Shown: positions 1 to 10,303 of the stretch, in pieces
Layout: each line of letters starts with the position of its first letter
How positions within the stretch are numbered: position 1 is the first letter of the stretch
Assembly: GCA_023715865.1 (NCBI GenBank)
Contig: JAMBOW010000001.1
Location: 1,364,001-1,428,000, forward strand
Reading direction: 5' to 3'
DNA: 64,000 bases
Source: Neobacillus mesonae
GTDB lineage: Bacteria; Bacillota; Bacilli; Paenibacillales; Paenibacillaceae
The notes under the pieces: generated by a model
The model's database searches: none
What the model was told of the DNA's origin: nothing
What the model saw: the letters and a program-made list of their open reading frames with translations, nothing else
Program-made: the position numbers and the translations under genes

Positions 1-180
1 TGGTCTAAGGTGAACATATAAGTATCAACTGTTGTTTAGAAGACAATCGAAGGAGTGAATGCTTATTGTCAAGTGAAATATTTGTGATATATCATGGTAA
101 TGTAACTTGATTGGCAGAAATTTTGTCAGCCTAGCAGATGGAAATCCATCATTAATCTCATATATAAAGGAGTATTGATC

Positions 181-969
181 ATGAGTAAACGTTTTGATTC
201 GAAAGTTGTACTGATTACAGGTGCCGGTTCAGGTCTTGGACAAGCTGCTGCACTTGAAATTGCTAAAGAAGGAGCCCAGCTCTCCCTGGTTGACCTGAAT
301 CAAGCTGCGTTAGAAGAAACTAAAAAATTGATTCTTGAAGCAGCGCCGGAAGCTGAGGTTCTTCTTCTTACCGCTGACGTATCTAATGAACAAGCCGTCC
401 AAAAATATGTAGAGGATACTGTTCAAAAATTCGGACGTATCGACGGCTTCTATAACAATGCCGGTATTGAAGGCACTCAAGCTCCGACAGCTGAATACAA
501 CAGTCAAGTATTTGACAAAGTTATTGACATCAACCTTAAAGGTGTCTTTTATGGCATGAAATATGTTCTGCCAGTAATGAAGGAGCAAGCGTCAGGTGCG
601 ATTGTAAACGTTGCTTCCGTTGGCGGAATTCGCGGAGTTCTCAATCAAGCAGCTTATGTTGCGAGTAAGCATGCCGTTTCAGGTATGACAAAAAATGCAG
701 CCATTGAATATGGACAATATAACCTTAGCATCAACGCTATTGCTCCAGGTGCAATCATGACGGCCATGGTCGTTGGTTCACTCAAGCAAATTGGCGGAGA
801 AGAAGGATGGGAAGAAGCCGGCAAACAGTTTGTCAGTGTTAACCCGAAAAAACGTTTTGGTAAACCTGAAGAAGTAGGACGTCTTGTTGCATTCCTGCTG
901 TCCGGTGAATCCGAGTTCATCAATGGTGTCGTTATTCCAATTGACGGCGGTCAGTCCAACCAATACTAA
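181..969 (+). CDS. SDR family NAD(P)-dependent oxidoreductase
   Basis: Classical short-chain dehydrogenase of 262 residues. The N-terminal Rossmann motif TGAGSGLGQ, the NNAG motif, the catalytic serine in NVASVGG and the YVASK catalytic Tyr/Lys pair are all present. It should catalyse NAD(P)-dependent oxidation or reduction of a small alcohol or ketone in the cytosol; the substrate cannot be read from sequence. ATG 181 is chosen because AAAGGAG lies 8 bases upstream, whereas an in-frame TTG at 175 sits almost on top of it. Monocistronic, followed by a strong terminator shared with the convergent efflux gene. Confidence 0.93.
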   Translation: MSKRFDSKVVLITGAGSGLGQAAALEIAKEGAQLSLVDLNQAALEETKKLILEAAPEAEVLLLTADVSNEQAVQKYVEDTVQKFGRIDGFYNNAGIEGTQAPTAEYNSQVFDKVIDINLKGVFYGMKYVLPVMKEQASGAIVNVASVGGIRGVLNQAAYVASKHAVSGMTKNAAIEYGQYNLSINAIAPGAIMTAMVVGSLKQIGGEEGWEEAGKQFVSVNPKKRFGKPEEVGRLVAFLLSGESEFINGVVIPIDGGQSNQY

Positions 970-1023
970 TATCTAAAAAGCTGCATATTGCGGTCTTTTA
1001 ATGGATTTAATAGTTCACTATAT

Positions 1024-1072
1024 AAAGCAAAGGGCGAGTTCCTATACAAGGATCTCGCCCTTTGCTTTATTT
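1024..1072. terminator. Bidirectional intrinsic terminator
   Basis: A 15-bp inverted repeat (1024-1038 with 1054-1068) with flanking A/T-rich tracts lies between the converging SDR and FUSC genes and can serve both. Confidence 0.85.
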
Positions 1073-1083
1073 AAATTGCAGAA

Positions 1084-3063
1084 TTATACGGTAGTTGTCC
1101 TCTCCACAATCCTCAGCGAATGCTGAAGCTCTATCATATCTTCATAAATTGCTGGAAACATGGACAACCAGGGAATATTCATCTCTGAAGGCTCCTTTTT
1201 CTCTTTTACAGACTGTGCGAGCATTTCAAAATACCGTTCAAACGCCTTACTTTCTTCACTTAATAAAGTATTCTCATTCTTATTATGTGACGCAGCCAGC
1301 AGTCCGTAACCAAGATGAAGGCAGTCGGCTACGGCAGGCCATAGTCTTGCTGTTCTTTCACTATGGCGAATCGATTCAGCAAAAGCATTGTCATACAGAA
1401 GCCTGAAGCGAATTAAGGCATTCTGAAGCTCTTGTTCTTTTTCCTTCCTATCTTGACCTGACTCACCGTTCAATAAAGCCCCCAAAAGCTGCCCCTCTTT
1501 CATAATCGTCTCTGAGAATACGGATGGCAATCGGCTTGAGGAGGATGTTCTCCATAGCAGCATGGATCCCAGGATACCAATTATACTTCCGATGATGATG
1601 TCTATAACACGCGCCGAAATAAAATACCCGGCAGTTAAAGCGGGTTGGATGGTTGTGCCAATCAGCAGAGTGCTTGGTGTCAGAAATAGTACAGCAAGTG
1701 CATAATTCCGTCCGTAGATCAGCTCTACAATAAATTGAAAAATCATTAATGTTATTGGAACTACCAGACCCAGCGGCTCATACCACAGTACAGCAGCTCC
1801 GATCAATATCCCAATGATTGTACCCGCTGAGCGCTGCAGACCTCTATACAGCGTACCGATATAAGTACCTCCTGCCATCACAGCTGCACTGGACAAAGGC
1901 ACCCAATAAGAGCGATCAAAGTGGAATCCATAGGCAACCGCTGCCGCTACAATCAGAACCAAACCATAGCGAAGCGCAGTATAAGGAACCGTTGCTCCGG
2001 GTTGAAACGCATTTTTAAGCAGCAGCCAAAATGATTCTTTCGAAGCTGCAGTATATTCCTGACGCGGTACAGCGTCTTCTCTCGCCATCATTTCAACAGC
2101 AGACTTCATATTAAAATACAAATTCCGAACCGATGTGCTCGGTTCCTCCTCCAACAACGCATTGAAGTTCACTTCCGAATTTCTGTCATGAATCTGTTTG
2201 CTGATCTGTTGCAATGCATGACTCAGTAATTCCTCTGATTGATGCTTGCTATCTAAGGAAACGTCAATAATCGAAAGAAATATATCGCTCGCTTGAACGT
2301 TCAGTCGTCTTAATAGATCCAGTGATTGATTGTTCCGTTTGCCCCAGACTTTTGCACTCGACAAAGTGCGATCGGCCTGTCTCATAAGTGAAGCAGTTTG
2401 ATGCTGAAGGTCTGTAAAACGCTCCGTACCGATTGCCGATAGCAGTTTTGACAGACTTTGATACACAGCAGAAACCGCCTTGTTTTCAGGTCCATATGGC
2501 ATGATCAAATACCCAAACATCCCGACACACCAGGCAAACAGTCCACCCAGCAATACACAGACCGCATTCAGCGGTAATGCACTCACATCATGAGGCATAG
2601 AGGTCCCAACCGAGTAAGCAAGGACGAAGAACATTCCTCCGGGTCCTGTGATCTGTAACAAATTAAACAGCAGGACGGCAAGACCGCCGACGACCCCAAA
2701 CATAACCACCATAAGCGGTACATTTACAGAGCATAAAGCTCCGAGTGTTAATGAGGCGGTAAGTGCGACTGCAACCCAAAATAAGCGTACAGCTCGCTGG
2801 GCGTAGGTTTCATTGGACACATACAAGAAAGTAAACCCGCCTATGGAAGCAAGTATTCCTAAGGAGGGATTTCCGCTAAGAAAGCCTATTAATGAGGGAA
2901 CGCCGACGCTGACAGCGGAGCCGATTCCTCTAAACCAGTTTAAAGGGATCGGTTTGATCTTAAATGCATCTCTATACTTCCCCCCAGCAGGAACGCTGTG
3001 TTTAACACGACGCCTTCCCATGTTTTTATGAGTTGAGTTCATCATATTATCTTTATTCTTCAT
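1084..3063 (-). CDS. FUSC family membrane protein (aromatic acid exporter-like)
   Basis: About 659 residues with two clusters of membrane segments (roughly residues 35-190 and 360-500) separated and followed by soluble domains. This is the layout of FUSC/YccS-type inner-membrane proteins associated with export of aromatic acids or other toxic organics. The start is set at ATG 3063 because GAGG lies 8 bases upstream; a TTG at 3084 directly abuts the stop codon of the MarR gene and has no ribosome site. It lies immediately downstream of a MarR regulator in the same orientation, which suggests a co-transcribed, self-regulated efflux unit. Substrate unknown. Confidence 0.85.
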   Translation of the reverse strand: MKNKDNMMNSTHKNMGRRRVKHSVPAGGKYRDAFKIKPIPLNWFRGIGSAVSVGVPSLIGFLSGNPSLGILASIGGFTFLYVSNETYAQRAVRLFWVAVALTASLTLGALCSVNVPLMVVMFGVVGGLAVLLFNLLQITGPGGMFFVLAYSVGTSMPHDVSALPLNAVCVLLGGLFAWCVGMFGYLIMPYGPENKAVSAVYQSLSKLLSAIGTERFTDLQHQTASLMRQADRTLSSAKVWGKRNNQSLDLLRRLNVQASDIFLSIIDVSLDSKHQSEELLSHALQQISKQIHDRNSEVNFNALLEEEPSTSVRNLYFNMKSAVEMMAREDAVPRQEYTAASKESFWLLLKNAFQPGATVPYTALRYGLVLIVAAAVAYGFHFDRSYWVPLSSAAVMAGGTYIGTLYRGLQRSAGTIIGILIGAAVLWYEPLGLVVPITLMIFQFIVELIYGRNYALAVLFLTPSTLLIGTTIQPALTAGYFISARVIDIIIGSIIGILGSMLLWRTSSSSRLPSVFSETIMKEGQLLGALLNGESGQDRKEKEQELQNALIRFRLLYDNAFAESIRHSERTARLWPAVADCLHLGYGLLAASHNKNENTLLSEESKAFERYFEMLAQSVKEKKEPSEMNIPWLSMFPAIYEDMIELQHSLRIVERTTTV

Positions 3064-3084
3064 TCTTATTACCTCAATTTCCAA

Positions 3085-3525
3085 CTAATTTTTTGCATGG
3101 GCTATCGCATTCTTCTCTATTTGCAGCAATACTCTGTTGAACACAGCAATCTCTTCATCCGGTATCCCCTCGATAACATCATCAAAGATTTGTTCCAAAA
3201 ATTCGTGCACCGTGTTTTTTAAGTCCATGCCTTTACCTGTTATACATATTAAAAAGGAGCGCCGATCCTCCGGATTGGTACTGCGAGCAATGATTTCTTC
3301 TCTTTCCATTATGTCCAGCATTTTAGCTAAGGTTGCAGGATCCTTGTCAGCGACAGCTGCAAGTTCTTTTTGAGATATACCGTCATACTCAGATACTCTC
3401 TTCAAGACAGTCCATTGCTCAGGCGTTATGCCATAGCCCTTAAGATGTCCGGTTAAAAAACGCAGTAAAGATCTGCTTGTTTTCGTTATCGCGTAGCCGT
3501 ACATTTCTTCTTTGCTCCGTTTCAT
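3085..3525 (-). CDS. MarR family transcriptional regulator
   Basis: 146 residues with a winged helix-turn-helix core (around LTGHLKGYGITPEQW, SQKELAAVADKD and the wing EDRRSF) typical of MarR repressors. ATG 3525 is preceded by AGGAGG. It is the first gene of a two-gene unit with the FUSC exporter, so it probably represses that unit until an effector binds. A 19-bp inverted repeat 30 bases upstream of the start is a plausible operator. The ligand is unknown. Confidence 0.92.
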   Translation of the reverse strand: MKRSKEEMYGYAITKTSRSLLRFLTGHLKGYGITPEQWTVLKRVSEYDGISQKELAAVADKDPATLAKMLDIMEREEIIARSTNPEDRRSFLICITGKGMDLKNTVHEFLEQIFDDVIEGIPDEEIAVFNRVLLQIEKNAIAHAKN

Positions 3526-3555
3526 TACGAACCTCCTTCATACAAATTTAGTTGT

Positions 3556-3574
3556 TATACAAATTATATGTATA
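3556..3574. promoter_or_regulatory. Putative MarR operator
   Basis: Perfect inverted repeat TATACA-N7-TGTATA located just upstream of the MarR start. Its size and position fit an autoregulatory MarR site; assignment is by position only. Confidence 0.4.
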
Positions 3575-3642
3575 CTTATTAAGTGTACTCCCGTATTTTC
3601 TTTTTTTCAAGTTTTCAGAAAAAATTCAATTCACTTTGCATT

Positions 3643-3672
3643 AAAAAAGAACCTGCCCTTAAGCAGATTCTT
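3643..3672 (-). terminator. Intrinsic terminator after cheR-like gene
   Basis: On the minus strand the imperfect stem GAATCTGC/GCAGGTTC is followed by a run of six T, just past the end of the CheR-like gene. Confidence 0.75.
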
Positions 3673-3684
3673 TCATAAAAACAC

Positions 3685-4554
3685 TCATTTTATTTTTTTG
3701 TACAGCTTCTCATTGAAATCGATTGACTCGTAACTCTGGGTATGGCTGTTGAACAGCATGGACTCCTTGTCTCCTAACACGAGGAAACCAAGCATAGCTA
3801 AGCTTTCATGAAATAGCTGATGGACACGGTTTTGCAGCTCTCTATTAAAGTAAATGAGTACATTCCGGCATAAAATGACGTTAAATTCGTTAAACGACTG
3901 GTCTGTAACTAAATTGTGCCGGGCAAATACAATATTTCTATAGAGCGATGATTGAAAAATTACTGACTCCTTTCGAGCCATATAATAATCCGAAAAGTCT
4001 TTGGTACCGCCTGCACGTATATAATTTTGAGTATTTACCTTCATGTTTCGCAGCGGGTAAATTCCATTTTGAGCTGTTTCCAAAGCATCTTCATTAATGT
4101 CAGTGGCATAGATCCGCGCTCGGTCATACAGCCCTTCCTCCTGCAGCAAGATCGCCATGGACAATACTTCTTCTCCTGTCGAGCATCCCGCATGCCATAT
4201 TCGAATATGGGGATAAGTTCTCAAGTATGGAATGACCTTTTTTCGAAATGAAAGAAACATCTCCGGATCACGAAACATTTCCGTTACACCAACCACAAAG
4301 TAACGCAGCAGCTCTTGCATCCGTGCTGGGTTATGCAGCACTTGAGGAATGAGAGCAGAAATTTGTTCTTCGCCTATAGACTGCATACCATGTCTTATTC
4401 TTCTGTATATGGAGTCATAAGCATAATTTCGAAAATCATAGCCGTACATACGATAAATTGCTTGCAGTAGAAGCTCTACTTCTATTTTTTCACGGCTCTT
4501 AACGTCGCTTGTGAGGGGAAACGGTACCTCTCCTTCACCAAAATCTGAATTCAT
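3685..4554 (-). CDS. CheR-type SAM-dependent protein-glutamate methyltransferase
   Basis: 289 residues. An N-terminal helical domain carries the VTEMFRD motif, followed by the SAM-binding motif GCSTGEE and the CRNVLIYFN motif, all diagnostic of CheR. Known CheR enzymes methylate glutamates of chemoreceptors; no receptor, CheB or CheW gene is near here. The start has AGGAGG upstream and lies 13 bases after the stop of the hybrid histidine kinase, so both are probably one transcript. The context suggests a role in a non-chemotaxis signalling pathway with the kinase, which is an inference. Confidence 0.9.
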   Translation of the reverse strand: MNSDFGEGEVPFPLTSDVKSREKIEVELLLQAIYRMYGYDFRNYAYDSIYRRIRHGMQSIGEEQISALIPQVLHNPARMQELLRYFVVGVTEMFRDPEMFLSFRKKVIPYLRTYPHIRIWHAGCSTGEEVLSMAILLQEEGLYDRARIYATDINEDALETAQNGIYPLRNMKVNTQNYIRAGGTKDFSDYYMARKESVIFQSSLYRNIVFARHNLVTDQSFNEFNVILCRNVLIYFNRELQNRVHQLFHESLAMLGFLVLGDKESMLFNSHTQSYESIDFNEKLYKKIK

Positions 4555-4567
4555 GAACAGCCTCCTT

Positions 4568-7500
4568 TTACGTGTAGAGCCAAACCTTTAGTAATGAAAG
4601 GAGCTTCTCAACGTCGATCGGCTTGCTTATATAATCTGATGCTCCGGCATCTATACACAGCTGGCGATCCTCTTGCATCGCTTTTGCCGTTAAAGCAATA
4701 ATAGGCACCTTCTCAAACTGACGGTTGGCACGAATTTCTCTCATGGTTTGATATCCGTCCATTTCCGGCATCATAATATCCATCAAGATCAGATCAAAGT
4801 TAGAATCCCCTTCCAGCAGCTCAAGTGCTTCGCGTCCATTCTCCGCAAATGTAACATCCAGATTATGAGATTCAAGCACACTGACCAATGAAAAAATGTT
4901 TCGGATATCATCCTCTACAAGGAGAATTCTCTTCCCTTCAAATGCGGTTTCATTGTTATACAGCTTCTTGAGTATATTGCGTCGATCTTCTGGCAAGTTC
5001 GCCTCCACTCTATGAAGGAATAAGGCCGTTTCATCAAACAGGCGCTCTTGAGATTTTACATTTTTAATAATGATGCTCTCAGCGTACTTCTTCAGCTCTA
5101 TTTCCTCTCTCATGGAGAGCTCTTTGCCTGTGTATATAATGATAGGAAGCTGCTTTAAGCTTTCATTTTTCCTGATCCGGTCCAGCAGCTCGAAGCCAGA
5201 AATATCCGCCAGCCCCAAATCCAAGACCATACAGTCAAACTTCTCTTTTCCCAGCTCATGAAGAGCCTCTTCCCCTGTTGAGACATCTGTAATCACAACA
5301 TCATCGTGGCCGATGAGCTCCACCATGCTATTTCTCAGGACCGCATCATCCTCAACAATGAGCAGCCGCTTAAGGTCACGCTCAATAAAGGATTCGATGT
5401 CAGACATCGCTGTTTCAATTTGATCCTTACTTACCGGCTTCTGAAGATAAGCAATAGCTCCCATACTTAATCCCATCTGCTGCTCATCAGCTACTGAGAC
5501 AACATGCACAGGAATATGACGCAGCTCAGAATGCTGCTTCAGCCGTTCCAGAACCGTCCATCCATCAATAGCCGGAAGCTGAATATCAAGTATGATGGCG
5601 TCCGGTTTATAAGCATTGGCAAGCGACAGCCCAACGTCTCCTTGCAATGCTACAATTCCTCTAAATTTGCGTGATCTAGCCATATCGAGGAGTATTTTCG
5701 CAAAATGAATGTCGTCCTCAATGATGAGCAACACACGGTCTCCGGGTTCCAGCTGATGACGATCATCCAAGATATCTGGCGAAGCCAGAAGCTCAGGAGC
5801 TGCTCGACCTACATCCCTTATAACCACCTCGCCAATTGTATGCGCATTTGAATGACTGGCTGCCGCAGCCTCATTCATCAATTGTTCATCCATCTCTATT
5901 GGGGAATCAGGAATAAGTAGGGTAAAGGTACTGCCCAAGCCCTCTTGGCTTTCCAGCTCAATATGGCCCCCTAGCAGTGTGGCAAGCTCACGACTGATTG
6001 TGAGCCCGAGTCCTGTTCCTCCGAATTTCCGGCTTGTTGTTCCATCCGCCTGCTGAAAAGCTTCAAAGATGAGATCCTTCTTATCCATGGATATCCCTAT
6101 CCCGCTGTCGGATACGGAGAATGCTATCCAATTTAACTTCTCTGGAACTTCATGAAAAGGGCAATTGCGCTCTTCTCTCTTAACGCTCAAAGTAACATGA
6201 CCTTCACTAGTAAATTTAAACGCATTAGACAACAGATTTTTTAGAATCTGCTGCAGCCTGTGAATATCCGTATTTATTGTTTCAGGAAGAGCTTCTTCAG
6301 TGCTGACATGAAAATCTATTCCTTTATTAATGGCTACAGGATGGAAGCTGCTTCGAAGGCTGTCTGTAACTTCTCTTAAGGAAATCTCATCCAGCTCTAC
6401 TTTCATATGACCCGCTTCTACTTTAGACAAATCAAGGATATCATCGATCAAGCGTAACAAATCATTACCAGAGGAATGAATCGTTTCTGCAAATTCAACT
6501 TGCTTCAAGTTCAAGTTACCTTCCTTGTTGTCCATTAGAATTTGAGACAAGATCAGTAAGCTGTTAAGCGGTGTACGCAGCTCATGCGACATATTTGCAA
6601 GAAACTCCGACTTGTATTTGGATGCAGTCAGCAGATCCGTTGCCTGTTTCTCCAAAATATAATTTTGTTTTTCGATTTGCTCGTTTATCTCTTCAATCCT
6701 GCTGAGATGTCCCTCCACTTGTGCCGTTCTCACTTTCAAATCCATATTGCTTTGTTCAAGCTCCTCTTGCTGACGCTGGAGTCGTTCCTCTGACTTCTTA
6801 AGCGCATGATTAGAGGTCTTCATTTCATCCTGCTGAGAAATAAGCTCCTCAGATTGTGTCTTCAATTCTTCGGTTTGAACCTGCAGCTCTTCAGACAACG
6901 CTTGGGATTCTTCGAGCAGACGCTTGACTTCCATTTGAGCGAGTACATTATTTATCGCAATTCCGATCATATCCCGGATTTGTTCAACCAGCTTGACATG
7001 CTCAGGGGTAAAATCTTTCAGTGAAGCAAGCTCAATAACTCCTTCGACTTCACCTTCAAACTCAGCTGAAAATATCATTATATTTCTAGGAGAAGATTCA
7101 CCTAAGCCTGTTGAGATTTTCATATGTCCATTTGGAATGGAGTCGATGATCATGATCTCTTTTTGCAGTGCAGCTTGACCAATGAGACCTTCGCCCACAC
7201 GGAAGTATTCGGTCCCTATACCTTGCCCTGACGAAGCGTAGGAGGCTGTCTTGATCAGCTGTTCTCTTTCTCGAAGGTAGAATACACCGTAGCTTGCATT
7301 TAAGAGAGAGGCCAGCTTAGCAGTAAAGGCTTCGGCAAGCTCAGAGACTTCCACTACTCCTTGGTACGATACAGCCACTTCACTAATACTGGTTTGCAGC
7401 CAGTTGTTTTTTTCATAGCTTTCGATCAGACGATTGGTTTCTTCGCCCAGCTCTCTTATTTCGTCGCGTGTACGCACATGGATAGGTCTCGCTTTATGCT

Positions 7501-8200
7501 TGCGTTCAGAAGAAGCCATATCCGAGATTGCAGAAGTAACCTGTTTGATCGTTCCTACGATATTCCTTGAAATAATATAAGCAACAATGATGGATAACGC
7601 TGCAACCAGCAGCAGAACAGTGTACATTACGCTTCTGAATTCAGCATTTTGCTCATCAACATTTGCTGTACGGGCAGCAGTCAGGCTTTTTTCAGTGCTT
7701 CGAAATTCATTAAACATGGATCTCATTTGATCCATCAGCTGTTTTCCAATGTCCTGTGTAAAATACTCTGACAATTCCGCATCCCTGTTCTCATTCTTTA
7801 AAGCGATAACATGCTCTCCGGCATTTTCAATCCACTGCTCGATGCTTAACTTAATCTCTTCAAGTCTATTAATTTGAGTCGGATTATCGGACACGAGGTC
7901 ATATAGCTTATTATAGTCTGCTTCCCAATTCAACTTCGCTTCCTCGTATGGAACCAAATATCGATCGTCACCCGAAATGACGTAACCCCGTTGACCCGTT
8001 TCCATATCAAGCATATACTTCTCGATCTGGTTGGTCAGATTATGTACTTCGATGTCATGATTTGCAATAAAGTCAATCTCCTGCTCCATTGAGGAAATTC
8101 GGCTGCCAAGGACAAAAATCGCTGTCCCGAGACACAGCAAGATAATGAAAAAACCAATCATTAGTTTGGAGCGGATGGTAAGCCTCATGTTTTCAAACAT
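4568..8200 (-). CDS. CHASE3-HAMP-GAF hybrid histidine kinase with three receiver domains
   Basis: 1210 residues. In order: membrane helix (about 12-34), extracytoplasmic CHASE3 domain with the ETGQRGY motif, second helix (about 190-210), HAMP, GAF (about 285-420), a long Gln/Glu-rich coiled coil, HisKA with the phospho-accepting His about residue 539 in SHELRTPLN, HATPase (N, G1, G2 boxes such as GGTGLGL), then three receivers with acceptor Asp in ILDIQLP, VLDLGLAD and LMDIMMP. All three keep the acidic EDD pocket. It should sense an external cue and relay phosphate internally. No HPt domain or dedicated DNA-binding regulator is adjacent. AGGAGG precedes the ATG. Confidence 0.93.
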   Translation of the reverse strand: MFENMRLTIRSKLMIGFFIILLCLGTAIFVLGSRISSMEQEIDFIANHDIEVHNLTNQIEKYMLDMETGQRGYVISGDDRYLVPYEEAKLNWEADYNKLYDLVSDNPTQINRLEEIKLSIEQWIENAGEHVIALKNENRDAELSEYFTQDIGKQLMDQMRSMFNEFRSTEKSLTAARTANVDEQNAEFRSVMYTVLLLVAALSIIVAYIISRNIVGTIKQVTSAISDMASSERKHKARPIHVRTRDEIRELGEETNRLIESYEKNNWLQTSISEVAVSYQGVVEVSELAEAFTAKLASLLNASYGVFYLREREQLIKTASYASSGQGIGTEYFRVGEGLIGQAALQKEIMIIDSIPNGHMKISTGLGESSPRNIMIFSAEFEGEVEGVIELASLKDFTPEHVKLVEQIRDMIGIAINNVLAQMEVKRLLEESQALSEELQVQTEELKTQSEELISQQDEMKTSNHALKKSEERLQRQQEELEQSNMDLKVRTAQVEGHLSRIEEINEQIEKQNYILEKQATDLLTASKYKSEFLANMSHELRTPLNSLLILSQILMDNKEGNLNLKQVEFAETIHSSGNDLLRLIDDILDLSKVEAGHMKVELDEISLREVTDSLRSSFHPVAINKGIDFHVSTEEALPETINTDIHRLQQILKNLLSNAFKFTSEGHVTLSVKREERNCPFHEVPEKLNWIAFSVSDSGIGISMDKKDLIFEAFQQADGTTSRKFGGTGLGLTISRELATLLGGHIELESQEGLGSTFTLLIPDSPIEMDEQLMNEAAAASHSNAHTIGEVVIRDVGRAAPELLASPDILDDRHQLEPGDRVLLIIEDDIHFAKILLDMARSRKFRGIVALQGDVGLSLANAYKPDAIILDIQLPAIDGWTVLERLKQHSELRHIPVHVVSVADEQQMGLSMGAIAYLQKPVSKDQIETAMSDIESFIERDLKRLLIVEDDAVLRNSMVELIGHDDVVITDVSTGEEALHELGKEKFDCMVLDLGLADISGFELLDRIRKNESLKQLPIIIYTGKELSMREEIELKKYAESIIIKNVKSQERLFDETALFLHRVEANLPEDRRNILKKLYNNETAFEGKRILLVEDDIRNIFSLVSVLESHNLDVTFAENGREALELLEGDSNFDLILMDIMMPEMDGYQTMREIRANRQFEKVPIIALTAKAMQEDRQLCIDAGASDYISKPIDVEKLLSLLKVWLYT

Positions 8201-8433
8201 CTACTCTTCTCCTCCTATAAAATCAGCATGAAATGATGAGGCTATGATCAAAACTGCATGAAAAAGTGTTCTAACATCAAAAAAAGAACCCATACAACGA
8301 TTAGGATTCTTCATGGAGCCGATCTTCAGCAAAGCATGCGATGGACATCATAATAGCTCCATAGATTACCAGCTGGAAAGTACTATTCATTAGTTTACGT
8401 GAAGCTTAATACCTTGTCCATATGGATAAATAA
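8201..8433. other. Intergenic region upstream of hybrid kinase
   Basis: No supported ORF. It should carry the minus-strand promoter of the kinase operon, but I could not identify convincing -35/-10 boxes. Confidence 0.4.
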
Positions 8434-8468
8434 TAAAAAACGCAGTGAAAAAAAGAGCTTTCACTGCG
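8434..8468 (-). terminator. Intrinsic terminator of ABC importer operon 1
   Basis: On the minus strand CGCAGTGAAA pairs with TTTCACTGCG and is followed by a T run, 27 bases after the last ABC gene. Confidence 0.85.
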
Positions 8469-8495
8469 CCAAACCTATCGTTCTTGCGATGATTT

Positions 8496-9296
8496 TCAGC
8501 CAATATCCCAGGCTTCATGAATTTTGGGCACATCCGAGATCAGCTGGCGAGTATAAGTATGCTGAGGATTCAATATCACTTCATCAGCTGATCCGCGTTC
8601 TACAACTTTCCCCTGCTCCATAATGTAGAGTGTATCACTCACATAGTAAGCAAGGCCGACATCATGGGTTATAAAAATAATGGTCATATTGTTGTCTTCA
8701 CGAAGCTTTAGCAGCATATCCAAAATCGTAGAACGGGAGCAGGCATCGACCATAGAGGTCGGCTCATCTGCAATCAGCACTTTGGGGTGCAGCATAAAGA
8801 TTCGTGCAATCATCAATCTCTGCATCTGTCCGCCTGACAGTTCAAATGGATATTTGTTATACAGCTCTTCAAATTTCAGATTAACAAAGGAGCAAGCCTC
8901 CTTCATTCGATTCAGCTGTTCCTCTTTAGTCAGCTTTGCTCCTTGCAGCTTGATACAATCCAGCAGTAATTTCTCCACTTTATAAAACAGGTTAAAGGAC
9001 GAAAATGGATCTTGAAAAATGGCCTGTATGTCTTTCCAATAATTTTTTCGATCTGCATGACGTTTGAACATTCTGGACTTGCCTTTATATTCAATCGTAC
9101 CACTGCTTTCTTTAAGCAGGCCCATGATGATCTTGGCAAGGGTTGTTTTTCCGCTCCCGCTTTCCCCTACAATGGATATAATTTCTCCTTCATGAAAGGT
9201 AAAGCTTACATTATCGACCGCTCTGGTCTTCTGCTTGCCATAACCGAATACTTTGCTTATATTGTCACCGCTGATCAGCACCTCACGTTTGCTCAT
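8496..9296 (-). CDS. Peptide-type ABC transporter ATP-binding protein (OppF/DppF-like)
   Basis: 266 residues with Walker [10 protein letters not shown], signature LSGGQMQRL and Walker [10 protein letters not shown] followed by the switch His in FITHD. It is the second ATPase of a dipeptide/oligopeptide-type importer and overlaps the end of the preceding ATPase gene by 14 bases. ATG 9296 has AAAGGAG upstream. It lacks the long C-terminal cysteine-containing OppF tail, being a short variant that stops soon after the VERGSADE segment. Last gene of a five-gene importer operon. Confidence 0.92.
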   Translation of the reverse strand: MSKREVLISGDNISKVFGYGKQKTRAVDNVSFTFHEGEIISIVGESGSGKTTLAKIIMGLLKESSGTIEYKGKSRMFKRHADRKNYWKDIQAIFQDPFSSFNLFYKVEKLLLDCIKLQGAKLTKEEQLNRMKEACSFVNLKFEELYNKYPFELSGGQMQRLMIARIFMLHPKVLIADEPTSMVDACSRSTILDMLLKLREDNNMTIIFITHDVGLAYYVSDTLYIMEQGKVVERGSADEVILNPQHTYTRQLISDVPKIHEAWDIG

Positions 9297-10296
9297 TTGC
9301 GTACCACTCCTTTAGCGTCTCAGGCTCAACCACACAGCGGAACGATCTTTGTGTATCATACTCTCTGATGTCGACTTTACCCTGCATGCAGGTTCCATGA
9401 GCATAGGAACATCGTGGAGCAAATCGGCAGCCTTCAGGAACCGCTTTCAAATTTGGAGGTGCTCCCGGAATTGCCGCAAGCTTGTGTCCTTTCATGCCTT
9501 CTTCCGGAACGATAATAGAATTCATCAGCTTCTTGGTATAGGGATGGACTGGATCAAAAATCATTTGCTCAGCCGTTCCCCGTTCTACAATCTCACCTGC
9601 ATACATAACCATAATGTCATCTGTTACATGATACAGCAGCGGGAGTTCGTGGGTGATAAAAACAAGCGATTCAATAAAACCTTGGTTTAGTAGACTTTTA
9701 AGTAATCGAATGACTGCTTTTTGCGAAGTTACATCTAGTGCTGAGGTCGGTTCATCCGCTATGAGGACTTTGGGATTAAGGATGGTTGAAATCGCAATAA
9801 CTGTTCTTTGCTTCATACCCCCTGACAGCTCATTCGGGTACGAGTTCAGGACTTTGGGAGAAAGGTTAAGCCGTTCAAATCGCTCCGCTGCCAGTTCCCG
9901 AACAGCTTGCTTTGATAGCTCCGGGCGGTGTTCCTTCATCATATCCTCGATAAAATGAATGATGCGCAGCGTCGGATTCAGCGCGTTCATTGCTGCCTGC
10001 GGAATATAAGAAATTTCCCGGCCCAATACCTGCTTACGAAGCTGTTCTTTCCCGAGCGTCATGATATCAGTTCCATTAACAACAATGGAACCGCTGTGAT
10101 AATGCAGAGGCGCAAAATACATGCCCATTAAGCTGAGCGCAAGCGTTGACTTGCCGCAGCCGGATTCGCCTGCAATACCGAGTGTTTTTCCTTTTTCAAG
10201 CGTAAAGCTGACGCCATCAACCGCATGTACATGTTCTTTTAACCGTGTACGATAATAGGTTTTCAGGTTCTCCACCTTAAGAATGGATGTAGTCAA
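9283..10296 (-). CDS. Peptide-type ABC transporter ATP-binding protein (OppD/DppD-like)
   Basis: 337 residues with Walker [10 protein letters not shown], signature LSGGMKQR, Walker [10 protein letters not shown], and the C-terminal oligopeptide/dipeptide domain with clustered cysteines ([14 protein letters not shown]) that in this family can hold an iron-sulfur cluster. TTG 10296 follows AGGAG. It supplies ATP hydrolysis for import through the two adjacent permeases. Translation is probably coupled to the downstream ATPase by the overlap. Confidence 0.92.
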   Translation of the reverse strand: MTTSILKVENLKTYYRTRLKEHVHAVDGVSFTLEKGKTLGIAGESGCGKSTLALSLMGMYFAPLHYHSGSIVVNGTDIMTLGKEQLRKQVLGREISYIPQAAMNALNPTLRIIHFIEDMMKEHRPELSKQAVRELAAERFERLNLSPKVLNSYPNELSGGMKQRTVIAISTILNPKVLIADEPTSALDVTSQKAVIRLLKSLLNQGFIESLVFITHELPLLYHVTDDIMVMYAGEIVERGTAEQMIFDPVHPYTKKLMNSIIVPEEGMKGHKLAAIPGAPPNLKAVPEGCRFAPRCSYAHGTCMQGKVDIREYDTQRSFRCVVEPETLKEWYANEQT

Positions 10297-10303
10297 GATT
10301 CGA

